Assembly: GCA_019279435.1 (NCBI GenBank)
Contig: JAAALK010000286.1
Span: forward strand, 38,749,712-38,813,711
Origin: Zizania palustris
Taxonomy: Eukaryota; Streptophyta; Magnoliopsida; Poales; Poaceae
Length of the DNA: 64,000 nucleotides
Reading direction: 5' to 3'
The position numbers and the translations under genes are program-made. The notes under the pieces are model-generated. The model did no database searches. It was not told where the DNA came from and worked only from the letters and a program-made list of their open reading frames with translations. This document shows positions 46,648 to 58,808 of the stretch, one piece after another. Position 1 is the stretch's first letter, and the number at the start of each line of letters is the position of its first letter.

Positions 46648-47808
46648 TCAACCCGATACTTTGTGTTTGGAAGAAAACCATGTTTACCTCCGCACCCTTA
46701 TTTTCATCGTTCTGATCGGCCTTGTCATTTGGTCGCCATTCACTTTTAATTCTTTGTGGCCGATCAATTTCTTCTTCGTATACCTGTGCCTTCCCTTCTC
46801 TTTGCCGCAGACGCTGCACCCTTCTCTTCTGGCTTCTCGTGAATATCCCCGGGGGACACCACTATGGTCTCTTTGTCGTGTCTTCATCATCGTCGGCCAT
46901 CTGGCCGATTGCTTTGGGATTGAGGGGACCGAGTCTTTCCAGCACCGGTACCCGTGGAGACAACAACCTTTGGTGCACTATTTCTCTATCATGCGGCCTG
47001 AGCTTGATGTTGTGTGGCCGATGACCGTCTTACGTTCTGCTTTGAGCACTGCATTCCGAGCAGTTGTCTATGGATTGTATGCATAGCCCCTTTTTCCAGC
47101 AAAGCCTGGATAACTCACAGTTCCAATGGTGATTAAAACGCGAGAAGCCCCGACTATCTTGATTGTCCGCCCTCTCTTCTGACCTCCTTTGATATTTCTT
47201 GATGAGGCCCGATGAGGTGACGCTGTTGTCGATTTGTCTTCCTTCCCTTTCACACCGGTCGCCACCATAATGCGCGTGCACCATGTTGACTGGGAACAAG
47301 TGATCGTCGATGTTCATGGGCTTCTTCATGTCGTCGAACTTGATTCGACCTTGCTCCATGGCAGATTGTATCTGTTGCCTGAACACCTTACAATCATTAG
47401 TATGGTGCGAGTTGTGCCACTTGTAGTATTTCTTTTCTTCAGCTCTTCAGTAGGCAGTATTACATGGCTAGGTGACAGGTGAATCTACTTTTCTTTAAGT
47501 AGCAGGTCAAGTATGCTCGATCGTGGAGATCGAGTCTTGTCCCGAAAATTTGGTGAAATCGGGCACCTTGTATCGGCCTGGCAGCAGCACTCGATCAAAC
47601 CATTCTGGATATGGCCGCCAATACATGTATGTCTGTTCTTTGGGCTTCAACCAAAACTGATCTCTAATAACTTCTATGATCTGATTCACCCATTCTTCTT
47701 CTTGCTACCTAGTGTTAGATATTAGCCGAGTGTTGGAGCCTATTGATATTGCTCCTATCGAGCAGCATTTCTCCCGTATTGCCCCTCATCACTGTAGGGT
47801 TGTGTGCC
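46648..47808 (-). pseudogene. G1: degenerate Tat-type gag remnant
   Basis: Minus-strand Gag pieces in the same order as in T3: a conserved block with YPEWFDRVLLPGRYKVPDF (47630-47560, like the T3 block at about 56510-56450), then, after a deletion, the knuckle-proximal VFRQQIQSAMEQGRIKFDD segment (47390-47330, like T3 near 55610), then an acidic linker ending GAEVNMVF (about 46690). Many frameshifts. The right end is cut by the T2 LTR at 47809 and the left by the H1 LTR. It is probably the oldest layer in the window. Confidence 0.7.
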
Positions 47809-48205
47809 TGTTGATAGCAAAAAATGGTATTAATGGTCAAGATTGTCAAAATATCAATTTTGGTAATTTGGGCTGAAAATACACAAGTCCTGGTACAGGC
47901 CAAAGCCTTATAGTGCCGAAGGCCCATCTACATGAGGCCTCGGAGGCCTGTTAGCAGCCTGCTGGCTTTAGACCAAGGAGCAGGCTTCGGTGGGCCTATC
48001 GAAGGCCCACTTCGGGCAGAGCTTCGGAGAAAGAGTTTGATATAGATTCTCGTTGTTTTTATCCCTAAAACTTGATTAGGCCGAATCTTATCATATTAGA
48101 GTTAGAGATAAGAAGACTAGCCCCTATAAATACAGGGGTGAGGCTGGTTCATCGACCCCGACAACAAATCAACCACAAAGACCTAGCTTTAAAAGAGGTA
48201 TTTAA
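47809..48205 (+). repeat. T2: truncated plus-strand Tat LTR
   Basis: Begins TGTTGATAGCAAAAAATGG, the same start as the T3 LTR read on the minus strand (from 58808). TATA box TATAAATA at 48125-48132. After about 400 bp it passes directly into RT sequence; the LTR end, PBS, gag and protease are deleted. Confidence 0.75.
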
Positions 48206-48403
48206 ATTCATCCTATGAGGCTTGAAAAGATTAAGAACTTTTAAGCACCGACATGCAAGAGAGATGTGCAAAAGCTGCTAGGCAAGATGAATTATTTGCG
48301 TCGCTTTATATCTAACTTGTCTAGAAAGATCGACGCTTTTGTCCCTATACTCCGGCTAAAGAATGAAGCCGAGTTCAGTTGGGGAGCAAGTCAGCAAAGC
48401 GCC
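48206..48403 (+). pseudogene. T2 RT fragment
   Basis: Corresponds to T3 RT around 52485-52290: ..KLLGK.NYLRRFIS and SRKIDAFVPILRLKNEAEFSW are readable. Cut at 48403 by T3; GCGCC (48399-48403) is the target copy and the frame resumes at 58809. Confidence 0.8.
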
Positions 48404-49819
48404 TGTTGACACGAAAACGTGCCCCTGAACTTGGGTCAGTTCGACGATCCAAAAGCGCATGGATACTTAGGTACAAGCCTAAGCATGACGTGGCACCGAC
48501 GTCGCGTTCCGACTACCCTTAATAGTGATAAGGGGGGTGGAGTCGCCAGGCAACCAGATTACACAAAACAATCCAATTAGCCGAAAGTAATAGATTAAAC
48601 AGAATAAAATCAGCAAACCAGTCGGAGCCTGTCTGGTTCGAAGTCTGATGCGAAGGGTGCGCCGAAGGGTACCTTCGGCGTCTGGTGCGAAGTGCTCCGC
48701 CGAAGGGTGCTTCGGCGTTCGGACTGATCCGGCCGAAGGTGGACTCTGAACGGATCTAGACGCGATGATCACCTCCGAACAGCGGGGTTCGGCGTGATAT
48801 CTCCGATACAGCAATCTATGAGACGATGACGCGAGAGCCACGCGCGAGTACAACTTCGTCCCGTGTAGAGTATGTTCATGGCGAAGCCTGTTACGACAAA
48901 GTATGCTGGCGAAGCCTATTGCCGAAGCCTGCGGTCCCGCCGAAGGGTGTCCTGGGACCTCCGAAACCGATCTCTCAGCTCCGGACACCTCTGATGAAGT
49001 GGCTCCGAACATGCGAACCTGCAACAGAGACGATGCGAAGTACCAATTCGGCCTGAGGACCGAATTTTGCTCAGTGTTGCACTAGTAGCGAAGGTAGCAA
49101 TCTTTTATGCAGATTAGCGGATACTTCACAGGTGAAGTACCAAGGCGATAGCAATCTATTACGTAGATTAACGGATACTTCATAGGCGAAGTAACAAGGA
49201 TTACCACTGTTCCGTAGTGGCTGGCGGAGGGCTTCCAGGCAAACCCACGAAGAGGTACAGGAAAATAAAGGTAAAGTAAATGCAATCAAAGCATGGGCTT
49301 TGGTTTGGTTTGAGTTGGGGGGCTTCTCACGCCGGCTAGGCCTCTCTATTTATAGGGGTTTGATTCTATCTCTACCGAAGTGGGCTTCGGCCAGGCCTGT
49401 GGAGGCCTACTCCTTGGGCCAAAGCTTCAGCAGCGTGGGCTTCGGCCAGGCCCGTCGAGGCTTGCTCCTCGGGCCGAAGCTTCGGTAGAGTGGGCTTCAG
49501 CCAGGCCCGTCGAGGCTAGCTTCTCGGGCCGAAGCTTCGGTAGCATGGGCTTTGGCCAGGCCCGTCGAGGCTTGCTCCTCGGGCCAAAGCTTTGGCAGCG
49601 TAGGCCTCCGAAGGCTTCCGAAGCTTCGGCAGCGTGGGCCTCCGAAGGCTTCCTGGACGAAGCCCATGGGCTGGCTAGAGGCTTTCGGAGCCCATAGCTC
49701 AAAGGACTTTGGCCCTGTAGGGCTTCGGACAGACCCTGGACATGTGTACTTTTGGCCCAAATCACCAAAAATTGAAATTTTGACAATCTAACCATTAATG
49801 CCATTTTTTGCTATCAACA
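48404..49819 (-). repeat. T3 3' LTR (left copy), 1416 bp
   Basis: The TATA box for minus-strand transcription is TATTTATA on the plus strand at 49347-49354. On its U3 side is a 55-bp tandem array (49382-49601) and then the LTR start at 49819. The R/U5 side is rich in CGAAGG words. The long open frames over the array are repeat artefacts. Confidence 0.9.
49382..49601 (-). repeat. 55-bp x4 tandem repeat in T3 3' LTR U3
   Basis: Units begin GGGCTTCGGCCAGGCC at 49382, 49437, 49492 and 49547, each ending in a GGGCC(G/A)AAGCTTCxG block. They lie just upstream of the TATA box in transcriptional sense, so they may act as promoter-enhancing repeats. Confidence 0.85.
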
Positions 49820-49897
49820 CATGCCCCCCTGCCTTTTAGTGAACTAAAAGCATAATGAGCTGAAGACGATACCACTCGTATCGGCTTTCTGACATTT

Positions 49898-51135
49898 TTA
49901 TGATGTTTGCCATACACTTGGGAAATACCTTTTTAAGTACCTACCATTCAAAGCTCTTCGAAACCGCTCTCCCTGCAGGGATTCCAACACGTATGCGTTG
50001 CCGGGAGCGATTTAGGCTATCTTAAAAGGACCTTCCCAACTAGGTGACCATTTACCAAATTTGGGACTCTTCGTGCCTACGGGCAAAATCGTTTTCCACA
50101 CCAAGTCTCCTATTTGAAACGATTTTGGTTTAACCTTCTTATTGTAGGCTTTAGATACTCTGATCTCTTCTTGTCCACTTCTATGGCTTCTAAAGCCCTT
50201 AGTCTCTTATCGGTCACTTCCTCTAGATTATCTTTTATAAGAGTTTCATATTCGTCGACCGATAAGCCTTCTTGCTTTAACACTCTTAAGGAGCCAAGAT
50301 CTACCTCTATAGGTAGAACGGCCTCTTGTCCATATACCAACTCATATGGACTGACCTTGGTAGCACCGTGCTTTGCAATCCTATAAGCCCATAGCGCCTC
50401 GGAAAGCACCGCATGCCACCTTTTCGGAAACTCCTCAATTTTCTTCTTAATGAGCTTAATCACGGTTTTATTACTAGACTCGACCTAACCATTGGCCTGA
50501 GCATAGTAAGGTGAAGAGTTTATCAACTTAATACCATAATATTCGGCGAAGTCCCTTACTTCTCCAGAAACAAATGAACTACCTTGATCCGTAGTTAGAG
50601 TTTGGGGAATGCCGAATCTATGTATGATGTGCTTCAAAATAAAATCACGTACCTCATTGTGAGTCATGTTTTTGAGAGGTACGACCTCGGTCCACTTAGT
50701 GAAGTAATTCGATGCCATCAACACGAACCGATGCCCTTTTGAGGAAGGAGGGTGGATCTGGCCAATGACGTCTAGACCCCAACCTCGAAACAGCCATGGC
50801 TTGACAATAGGATTGAGTAATGAGGCAGGAGCCAACTGAATATTGCCAAACTTTTGACATGCCTCACACCCTCTGTAGTACTTGAAACAATGTTCAGTCA
50901 TAGTCGGCCAATAAAACCCTGCTCTTTTGAGCATCCAACTCATCTTTTGGGCCGACTGATGAGTGCCGCAAAGCCCCTCATGGACTTCTCCTGTAGCCAC
51001 TTGGGACTGCTCATGGTCTAAACACTTCAATAGCACTCTGTCGATGGTTCGGCGATACAATGTGTCGTCCAACAAAACGAATTTGAACGCTTGTCGCAGA
51101 ACCTTCCGATCAACCCTTTGGCTAGGGTCTCTCAA
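49898..51135 (-). pseudogene. T3 integrase
   Basis: Zinc region HEGLCGTH...CEACQKF (about 50975-50850), catalytic core with GLDVIGQIH (about 50775), TTDQGSSFVS (about 50600) and the third acidic residue after a stop (TAG near 50484, in ANG|VESSNK), then VYGQEAVLPIEVDL and a C-terminal region with DLVWKTILPVG and KYFP-like end; stop at 49898-49900. One further stop at about 50014. Domains complete. Confidence 0.88.
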
Positions 51136-51255
51136 ATAATGGACGATTGGGACTCTCCAATCACCCTTGTAGGTTTTAGAGGGCTTCGCTGGTCTGCCTT
51201 CTGAAAAGACTTCTAAATTACTGACTTCGGGGTGCCCCCCGAGCCATTCAAACTC

Positions 51256-53529
51256 CTACCGAAGCCTGGCCGAGGTGGCCATTCGGAGTGTGCTGAGCCG
51301 AAGCTCTTCGGAGGGTTCGGACCCCGGGGAGCCTTCTCCGTTCGGGAGGCTTCGCACTATGGGCTCCAGCGTGCCAGAACCTTTGATCGGTAGAGCACTC
51401 CGATCCATGGGCTTCGGCGAGCGGGGGCCTTCGATGACCTGAGGGGTTCGACCCGAGGTGTGCGCCCGCCCACCTTTACTGGCTTCGGCAGTAAGACAGA
51501 ACACCAGCTTCTCCAATACAGAAAAATTCCCTCTCCTGACTTGGTAGACAGATGCCTGCTGAGCCAAATCATTGGCGACTGAATTGGCTTCTCTTGACAT
51601 GTGAGATATTTCGAAATCATCAAAAGTAGTAATTATGTCTAGACACTTGTCCAAGTAACTATTCAGCAAGCCATTAAAACATTGAGCATTCTTAGCTACT
51701 TGTTGTACTACTAATAACGAATCACCATATGCGTGAACATCTTTAGCGCCTACAGACTCTAGTAATTCAAGCCCTAACAACAAAGCTTCGTATTCGGCTT
51801 GGTTATTAGTGGAAGAAAACTCTAGTCGGACCGAGGCTTCAAAGCGCATACCACTAGGTGATATGAGAACTACTCCAATGCCTTGGCCACTCTTGCAAGC
51901 CGAACCATCAAAATAGATTTTCCATGGTACTACCATCAACGCGTAAGCCCATTTTCCGATTCTTCCACTTAGAATCGGATTTTGTAACATGTGCTTTATA
52001 ACATCAGTTTGGCAAATGACAACACATGTAGTGGGGAGAAGATAATGGCGTAACTTGGTGCATGTGTAATAAAGTGATAAACCTAATCGCTCCACGAACG
52101 CGTACCTGGCTTCGGCGTCCAGCAGGCGGCGGCTCAACAATGTGATGATGTACTCTTTTCCCTCGACCTCCTGGGTTAGCACGGCTCCAATCACACCACC
52201 TTCAGTGGCGATATACAACCGAAACAGAATCCCAGCCTTGGGTGCTCTCACCACAGGCGGTGATGACAAGCACTCCTTGATCTTCTCAAAAGCACTTTGC
52301 TGGCTTGCCGACCAAGCGAACTCGGCTTCGTTTTTTAGCCAGAGTATGGGGACAAAGGCATCAATCTTGCCGGACAAGTTGGATATAAAGTGATGCAAAT
52401 AGTTCAACTTGCCTAGCAGCTTTTGCACATCCTTCTTGCATGTCAGCGCTGCAACGTTTCTAATCTTTTCAAGTCTCTTAGGATCAATTTCTATGACTCT
52501 CTCATGAATCATGAAACCTAAGAACTTACCCACCGACACACCAAAAGCACACTTAAGTGGGTTCATCTTCAACCCATACTGTCGCATCCTATTGAAAGCA
52601 ACCTTCAAATCGGCTAAATGGTTTCCCATAGCGTCCGATTTGACCATGACATCATCGATGTAAACTTCTAACATGACCCCTAACAAGTCATGAAAGATCA
52701 AGTTCATAGCATGCTGATACGTGGCGCCGACATTTTTCAAACCAAAAGTCATGACGACCCACTCGAATAAACCGACAAAACTAGGGCATCGAAAGGCAGT
52801 CTTGTAGACGTCCTCTTCGGCCATAAAGATTTGATTATAACCAGCATTGCCATCAAGAAAACTTAGTACCTTGTGTCCTGAGGCATCATTGATCAGCATG
52901 TCGACTATCGGCATTGGATACTCGTCCTTTAGAGTGGCTCTATTCAGATCCCTGAAATCGATGCATACTCGTATATTGCCGCTCCCTTTCTTCTGTACAA
53001 GCACAATGTTAGCAACCCATTCCGCGTACCTGCATGGCCTAATAAATTCAGCCTTGAGTAGTAGCTCCACTTCTTATTTAACTCGGTCATAGACGGCCGA
53101 ATTAAAGCGGTGGGGAGGCTGATTATAAGGCCTAAATCCGGACTTAATGGGCAGCCGATGCTCTACGAGCTCGCGGCTTAGCCCTGGCATCTCGCTATAC
53201 TCCCATGCGAAACAATCGACATACAACCGAAGTAACTTTATTACTTCAGCCTTTTCATTGGGCTGCAAGTGTTGGTTTACAAAAGTCGGCGTTGGGATGC
53301 TACCATTACCTATATCAACTTCCTCCAAGGGATCGTCTGACGCAAAACCTTGCCCTAATTTCTCTACTTCGCTAAAGTCCTCGATGGTTTCGGCAATACC
53401 GTCTCTATTAGACCGATACTGCTCCACACGAGACTTTAGCCAATCTAGATTATTCTCGCTAGGCATGACTATTAATACAAAAATAGTCGTGCTACTCCAG
53501 TCGGCTTTACAGACACTGGTACAAACCAT
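51256..53529 (-). pseudogene. T3 RT and dual RNase H
   Basis: RT entry LLRLYVDCFAWEYSEMPG (about 53250), a stop at 53071-53073, then RVCIDFRDLNRAT, SFLDGNAGYNQI and catalytic YIDDVMVKS (about 52665-52640). First RNase H FRLYIATEGGVIGAVLTQEV (about 52230) to GRIGKWAY (about 51955). The second, archaeal-like RNase H starts IYFDGSACKSGQGIGVVL, with SSTNNQAEYEA (51915-51780) and ends about 51500. Compared with T2, about 38 residues linking the two RNase H parts are missing at about 51938, in frame. A Pro/Gly-rich tail follows to 51256. Confidence 0.9.
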
Positions 53530-54926
53530 CCTCCGGATATGCTAACAAAATCGTAGTCCGAAAGATCTCTGCCTGATAGACACTCTACTTTGTTATGGAT
53601 GGCGTCAATCGACACATCGGCCAAAGCTACTTGGGCCGAAGTATCCGCGGGGATGATCTCCACCTCATCGCCATCCCACTGTATCAAGCACTGGTGTAGG
53701 GTAGAGGGAATGCAACAGTTCGCGTGAATCCAGTCACGTCCGAGTAACACGCTATAGTTACCTTGTATGTCGACGACAAAAAACGCTGTCGGCAACATCT
53801 TGTTGCCCACCGTCAACTCCATAGAGAGTACTCCCTTGGCCTCGGAGCTCTCGCCGTTGAAGCCATTGAGCATCGCGTTAGTCTTCTTCTTGTCTTCTTT
53901 GCCCCTGCCAAGTTTCTTCAACAATGAATAAGGCATTAGGTTAACGGTGGCGCCGCCATCGATGAGCATCCAGGAAATCGGCTTTCCATCGATGTGACCC
54001 CTGACATAGTGGGGCTTTAGATGGCGAGCCGAGTCCTCAGGCTTCTCGAAGATGGCGCTGCGAGGGCCGAGGTTCAATTGAGTGACCTCGGCCTCGTCCC
54101 GTGGTAGGGCGAACTCGGTAGGCAGCGTGACGATGTTGATGTCCATCACCTGGGGTGCGGGTCCCTCAGAGAAGGGTGAGTAATCGTCGTCGAGCATGTC
54201 GTCGTCGTCGCTTGGACTAGGAGTCGGGTTTTTTATCTCAACCGGCTTCTTCCTCCATACCTGTTTGGTAGCTAGCCGAGGGTGGATCTCTTCGAAGATA
54301 GCATCGCGCTCGGCCTCAACTTTCTTCTCGCGCATCTCCTGTGCCCGCAGCCTTTGTAGGCGTCTCTTCTGTGATTTGGACATGCCTGGAGGAGCCCAAG
54401 ATGGCTGAGGCTTGGTGTCGGGTGCTACTGTTCGACTTCTGTTAATTCTGGTTGAAGTGGTACTGTGCCCTTCGGCTTTGGGCACCCTGTGCTCGGAGGG
54501 GGCTTCGCTGCGAACCCCGTCGGATGGACCGGCCTTGTTCGGCCGATCGAACCAAGCTCCGGCGCAGAGCTCGGTCGAAGTATGAGAATTACGTCCGTTA
54601 GACCTCGGCGACAAAGTCTTCGGGATTGGGGCTTCCTGAGACCCAACCCTGACGGTTATGGCTTCGGACTCCCTGACTTCGGCCTCCGCATGCTCGCACC
54701 CTTTGGCTTCGCTCTGCATGGTCCGATTCGGAGGCACCACGGACAGTCTATGGACGATGCCCCCCTCCGATGTGTCTGTTTGCTCCTGCCATCCATAATA
54801 CTCCGAAGGAAAATAAGATACAGTGTTAGGTTGCGGAGGGTACCCTGACTCGGATACGTACGGAGCCCACGGGGTTCCCGCCCAGTCATACGGTGGAGGC
54901 ATCGGCGGCTCTAGTGCCTCGCCCAC
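53472..54926 (-). pseudogene. T3 gag-pol spacer and protease
   Basis: Starts with a Pro/Tyr-rich spacer, then a basic segment (KSQKRRLQRLRAQEMREKK, about 54390-54335). The aspartic protease has SWMLIDGGATVNLMPYS (about 53970-53920) and GNYSVLLGRDWIHANCCIP (53770-53715). The frame overlaps the next pol frame by about 58 bp, so a slip occurs near 53500. Confidence 0.85.
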
Positions 54927-55829
54927 TGTGAGCCGAACCCGTCACCTAGAGGGGGGTTCGGCCAAGTTGAAGGTGTCTCGGACCACACCAGCGAAGGGTC
55001 CTGCCAGGCCAGAGGTATGTTCGGCCAATGCGAGCCAAAGCCTCCCATCGGAGAAGTCCAATGCGGTGCGGGGTTCGGCCATTGGGGGCCAAAATTATTG
55101 TATAGGGGACCCGGCCACTGGGGCTCGAAGCTGTTGTACGGGGGGTTCGACCATTGTAGCTCGGAACCACCGTGTGGAGCATCAGGCCACCGTGGCCCTA
55201 AGCCTTCATGCGGAGGGTTCATCAGCTTCGGCCCGAAGCCACCCTTCGAAGGTCTTAGCCCCTTCGGCTGTTTTAGCTTAGCGCGCGGTCCTGCTTCTTG
55301 GGCCCTTCTCTGATGCTTGTTCAACAGCACATCATATGTCACCTTCGGCCTCTTGCGAGCCTTAGCCGAAGGGGTATTAACATTTTTCTTCCACACTCCT
55401 ACCTCGGGGTTCTTTAGCACGAGTGTGCGAGTGCGTGGTTCTCCAACAATTACATCTTTCCCTTTAGCAGACTCGGCCTGTTCTGGCCGAATCAACACCT
55501 ACTTTTCACCGAGGTCGATGGCGTTGACGGGAAAAAGGGTCTTTATCCAGCTTCATCTTCGGATCATGGTCTATTTTCAATCGTCCTTCTTCTATGGCCG
55601 ATTGTATCTGCTGTCGAAAAACATTGCAAACATTAGTATTATGCGAATGTGAATCATGCCACTTACATTATGGATGTTTCTTTAACTCATCGGCAGATGG
55701 GATGACTTGACCCTTGGGTAACCTGAGAAGCTGACTTTTTAAGAGAAAATCAAATATTTTATCACATTTAGTTATATCGAACGAGTACTTGGCCTCCCTA
55801 AGTCTATTCTTTGTGGGGGATGGTCGTAA
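54911..55829 (-). pseudogene. T3 gag C-terminus: knuckle region and Trp/Pro-rich repeats
   Basis: An atypical C/H cluster (CKWHDSHSHNTNVC, about 55665-55625) is followed by a VFRQQIQSAIEEGRL segment and then a 100-residue stretch of imperfect W-P repeats (GPRWPDAP, EPQWPGP, GPQWPNP, GSHWPNI, GSQWA; 55200-54911). Stops at about 55505, 55525 and 55668. The repeats have no obvious homolog that I recognise. Confidence 0.7.
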
Positions 55830-57332
55830 CTAGGAGCAAGTGACAGGTTTATTTTTAGTGTTCCAAACCCATTCGGCCGCGTACATGTCGGTCGAATCCT
55901 CCTCCTTTGACTCCTCCTCATCAGAGCGTTCCATGATTTGGATTTCGGCTCCAGGCTTGCTAAACGTCTTAATAAATTTCTTATCTTTGGTTCGGCCTTC
56001 TTGGACTAGAGCCTGCTGTAGAACTTGGCCAACTTCTAAAAAGTTTTGGTTATCTAACTTTTCTTTAAGTTCGGAACGCAACCCGTTAAAAGCTAATTCC
56101 GCCAAGTCCCTTTCTGAAATATTAAGGCTAAAACATCGGTTTCTAGTATCCCTGAAACGCTTGATGTACTCTGAGGCGCTCTCACTAGATTTCTGCTTAA
56201 CCGATGTCAAATGTGAAAGCCTAAGTTCTGTCTCACCTGTGTAGAAATAATCATGGAATTTCCGCTCTAAATCGTCCCACGTATGGATGAAGTTCGGCGG
56301 GAGCGCCGAAAACCAAGTGAAAGCAATGCCGGATAGTGAGAGAGAAAATAGTCTAACCTTTAGGGCATCTATCCCGCTAACCTCTCCACACTGCGCCAAA
56401 AATTGACTAACGTGCTCTAGTGTGGTCTTGCTACCCTCGCCATCGAACTTAGTGAATTCAGGGATCCTATAGCCGCGGGGGTAGGGTACCGTATCAAGAT
56501 GGTCGGGGTAGGGCTTATGGTAAACCCTAACCCATCCCTTGGGCACGAAGCCGGCACACTCTCTAAATAGTGCACGGACCCACTCCTCTATGTCATCTTG
56601 GTATGTTCCTTGTGCGTGCCTCTCATGCGGTGGCACGACACGCGGTGGGATATCGGTGTGTCGGCCATGGGCCTCTTCCCTGCGCGCAATTTGTATGACG
56701 TGTCCGTGCCCGGGCACCTGCGCATGTGGTGCGGGCAGCGCGGGCACCGGCGCAGGCGGTGGTGCGTGGTATGCAGTATTAGTTTGACCGTAGGTGTAAT
56801 GGTTGGTCTCGGCCATAAGTGGTGAGGCAGGAGACATGATTGTGCCAGTGTTGTCGTTGGTCCTACCGTATACGTGGTTTGCCGGTGGTGCACTAGCAAT
56901 GGGAACCAGGGGTACGGCCTCAGTGAAGCCGAACCTTCTAAGAGTTGCCTCTACTTGGGAGCTAACTGCCGAATCTAAATGGTTGGCTAGCGAAGCACTA
57001 ACGGCTTGATCTACTGATGCGGCTATTTTCTGCTCAATTTCTAAAGAAGATAAACGAGGCGATACAGGTGTTACCTGGACCTGAGCGAGGTCGGGGGTGA
57101 CGATGTCACGCTTGATGAAGCCTACGCGTGTCTTGACGTAGCCCCCAAGCATCATGTCTTGGAGCGCCTTTAACTTTGCCTCGATCTCTGCTCGGTCTGC
57201 TGCGGGGATATCTTCAAGTGTAGGTGACAGTATGTTGCGGTTGTCAATATCCGTGCCTCATATTGCGTCCATCGGCGGTGTAGACGTAGTAGTCGATGTA
57301 GATGTATCGGTGGCCGATGTAGATGTACTCAT
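55830..57332 (-). pseudogene. T3 gag
   Basis: ATG at 57330-57332 (MSTSTSATDTSTS). A TGA at about 57256 interrupts the N-terminal Ser/Thr tract. The Gag domain spans about 56480-56080, with FTKFDGEGSKTTLEHVSQFL, AFTWFSALPPN and SASEYIKRFRDTRNRC. An acidic end follows, with a stop at about 55830. A His/Pro-rich low-complexity segment lies at 56780-56600. Confidence 0.88.
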
Positions 57333-57347
57333 TACATTGGCGTATCC

Positions 57348-57366
57348 TTCCCTAGCGGAGTAGCCA
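57348..57366 (-). other. T3 primer-binding site (probable)
   Basis: The minus strand reads TGGCTACTCCGCTAGGGAA, seven bases inside the 5' LTR edge at 57374. It resembles the TGGCGACTCC type used by some Tat/Ogre elements, but with a mismatch; the tRNA is not assigned with certainty. Confidence 0.5.
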
Positions 57367-57373
57367 AAAAGTG

Positions 57374-58808
57374 TGTTGACACGAAAATGTGTCGCCGCAC
57401 TTGGGTCAGTTCGATGATCCGAAAGCGCACGGATACTTAGGGACAAGCCTAAGCGTGACGTGGCACCGACGTCGCGTTCTGACTACCCTTAATAGTGATA
57501 AGGGGGGTGGAGTCGCCAGGCAACCAGATTACACAAAATAATCCAATTAGCCGAAAGAAATAGATTAAATAGAATAAAATCAGCAAACCAGTCGGAGCCC
57601 GTCTGATGCGAAGGGTGCGCCGAAGGGTACCTTCGGCGTCTAGTGCGAAGTTCTCCACCGAAGGGTGCTTCGGCGTTCGGACTGATTCGGCCGAAGGTGG
57701 ACTTCGAACAGATCTGGACGTGATGATCACCTCCGAACAGTGGGGTTTGGCATGATATCTCCGATACAACAATCTATGAGACGATGACGCGAGAGCCACT
57801 TGCGAGTACAACTTCATCCAGTGTGGAGTATGGTCGTGGCTAAGCCTGTTGCGATGAAGTATGCTGGCGAAGCCTGTTGCTGAAGCCTGCGGTCCCGCCG
57901 AAGGGTGTCCTGGGACCTCCGAAACTGATCTCTCAGCTCCGGACACCTCCGACGAAGTGGCTTAGAACGTGCGAACCTGCAACAGAGACGATGCGATGTA
58001 CCAATCCGGCCTGAGGACCGAATTTTGCTAAGTGTTGCACTAGTAGCGAAGGTAGCAATCTTTTACACAGATTAGCGGATACTTCACAGGCGAAGTACCA
58101 AGGCGATAGCAATCTATTACGTAGATTAACGGATACTTCATAGGCGAAGTAACAAGGATTACCATTGTTCCGTAGTGGCCGGCGGAGGGCTTCCAGGCAA
58201 ACCCACGAAGAGGTACAGAAACATAAAGGTAAAGTAAATGCAATCAAAGCATGGGCTTTGGTTTGGTTTGGTTGGGGGGCTTCTCACGCCGGCCATGCCT
58301 CTCTATTTATAGGGGTTTGATTCCTAATCTAATCTGCTATTAATCCGGCCAGATAGAGATAAAGATTGAGCTAGAAACGCATCCAATTCTATCTCTGCCG
58401 AAGTGCGCTTTGGCCAGGCCCATCGAGGCCTGCTCCTTGGGCCGAAGCTTCAGCAGCGTGGGCTTTGGCCAGGCCCGTCGAGGCTTGCTCCTTGGGCCGA
58501 AGCTTCGGTAGCGTGGGCTTCGGCCAGGCCCGTCGAGGCTAGCTTCTCGGGCCAAAGCTTCAGTAGCGTAGGCTTCGACCAGGCCCGTCGAGGCTTGATC
58601 CTCGGGCCGAAGCTTCGGTAGCGTGGGCCTCCGAAGGCTTCCTGGACGAAGCCCATGGGTTGGCTAGAGGCTTTTGGAGCCCATAGCTCAATGGACTTCA
58701 GCCCTGTAGGGCTTCGGACAGACCCTGGACATGTGTACTTTCGGCCCAAATCACCAAAAATTGATATTTTGACAATCTAACCATTAATGTCATTTTTTGC
58801 TATCAACA
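57374..58808 (-). repeat. T3 5' LTR (right copy), 1435 bp
   Basis: Near-identical to the left copy. TATA (plus-strand TATTTATA) at 58304-58311; the 55-bp array also has four units (about 58405-58622). It carries about 60 bp near 58325-58385 absent from the left LTR, and lacks a short GGTTCGAAGTCTG-like stretch present there near 48635. Confidence 0.9.

Larger units (their letters stand above)
48404..58808 (-). mobile_element. T3: minus-strand Tat-lineage gypsy, 10.4 kb
   Basis: LTRs 48404-49819 and 57374-58808 (plus-strand TGTTGACACG...GCTATCAACA) and target duplication GCGCC (48399-48403, 58809-58813). On the minus strand: gag, Trp/Pro linker, protease, RT, two RNase H domains, integrase. 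It is inserted into RT of T2, a member of the same family in the opposite orientation. PPT (minus) AAAAGGCAGGGGGGCATG at about 49820-49840. Several stops and one in-frame deletion mean it is defective. Confidence 0.92.

Noticed and set aside
46661..47086. 141-codon plus-strand frame as a membrane protein candidate
   Set aside because: It is antisense to the degenerate Tat gag G1 and has no independent support.
49300..49804. Overlapping long frames on both strands in T3 LTR (also 58340-58749)
   Set aside because: Product of the 55-bp tandem repeat, whose length and low AT content keep frames open.
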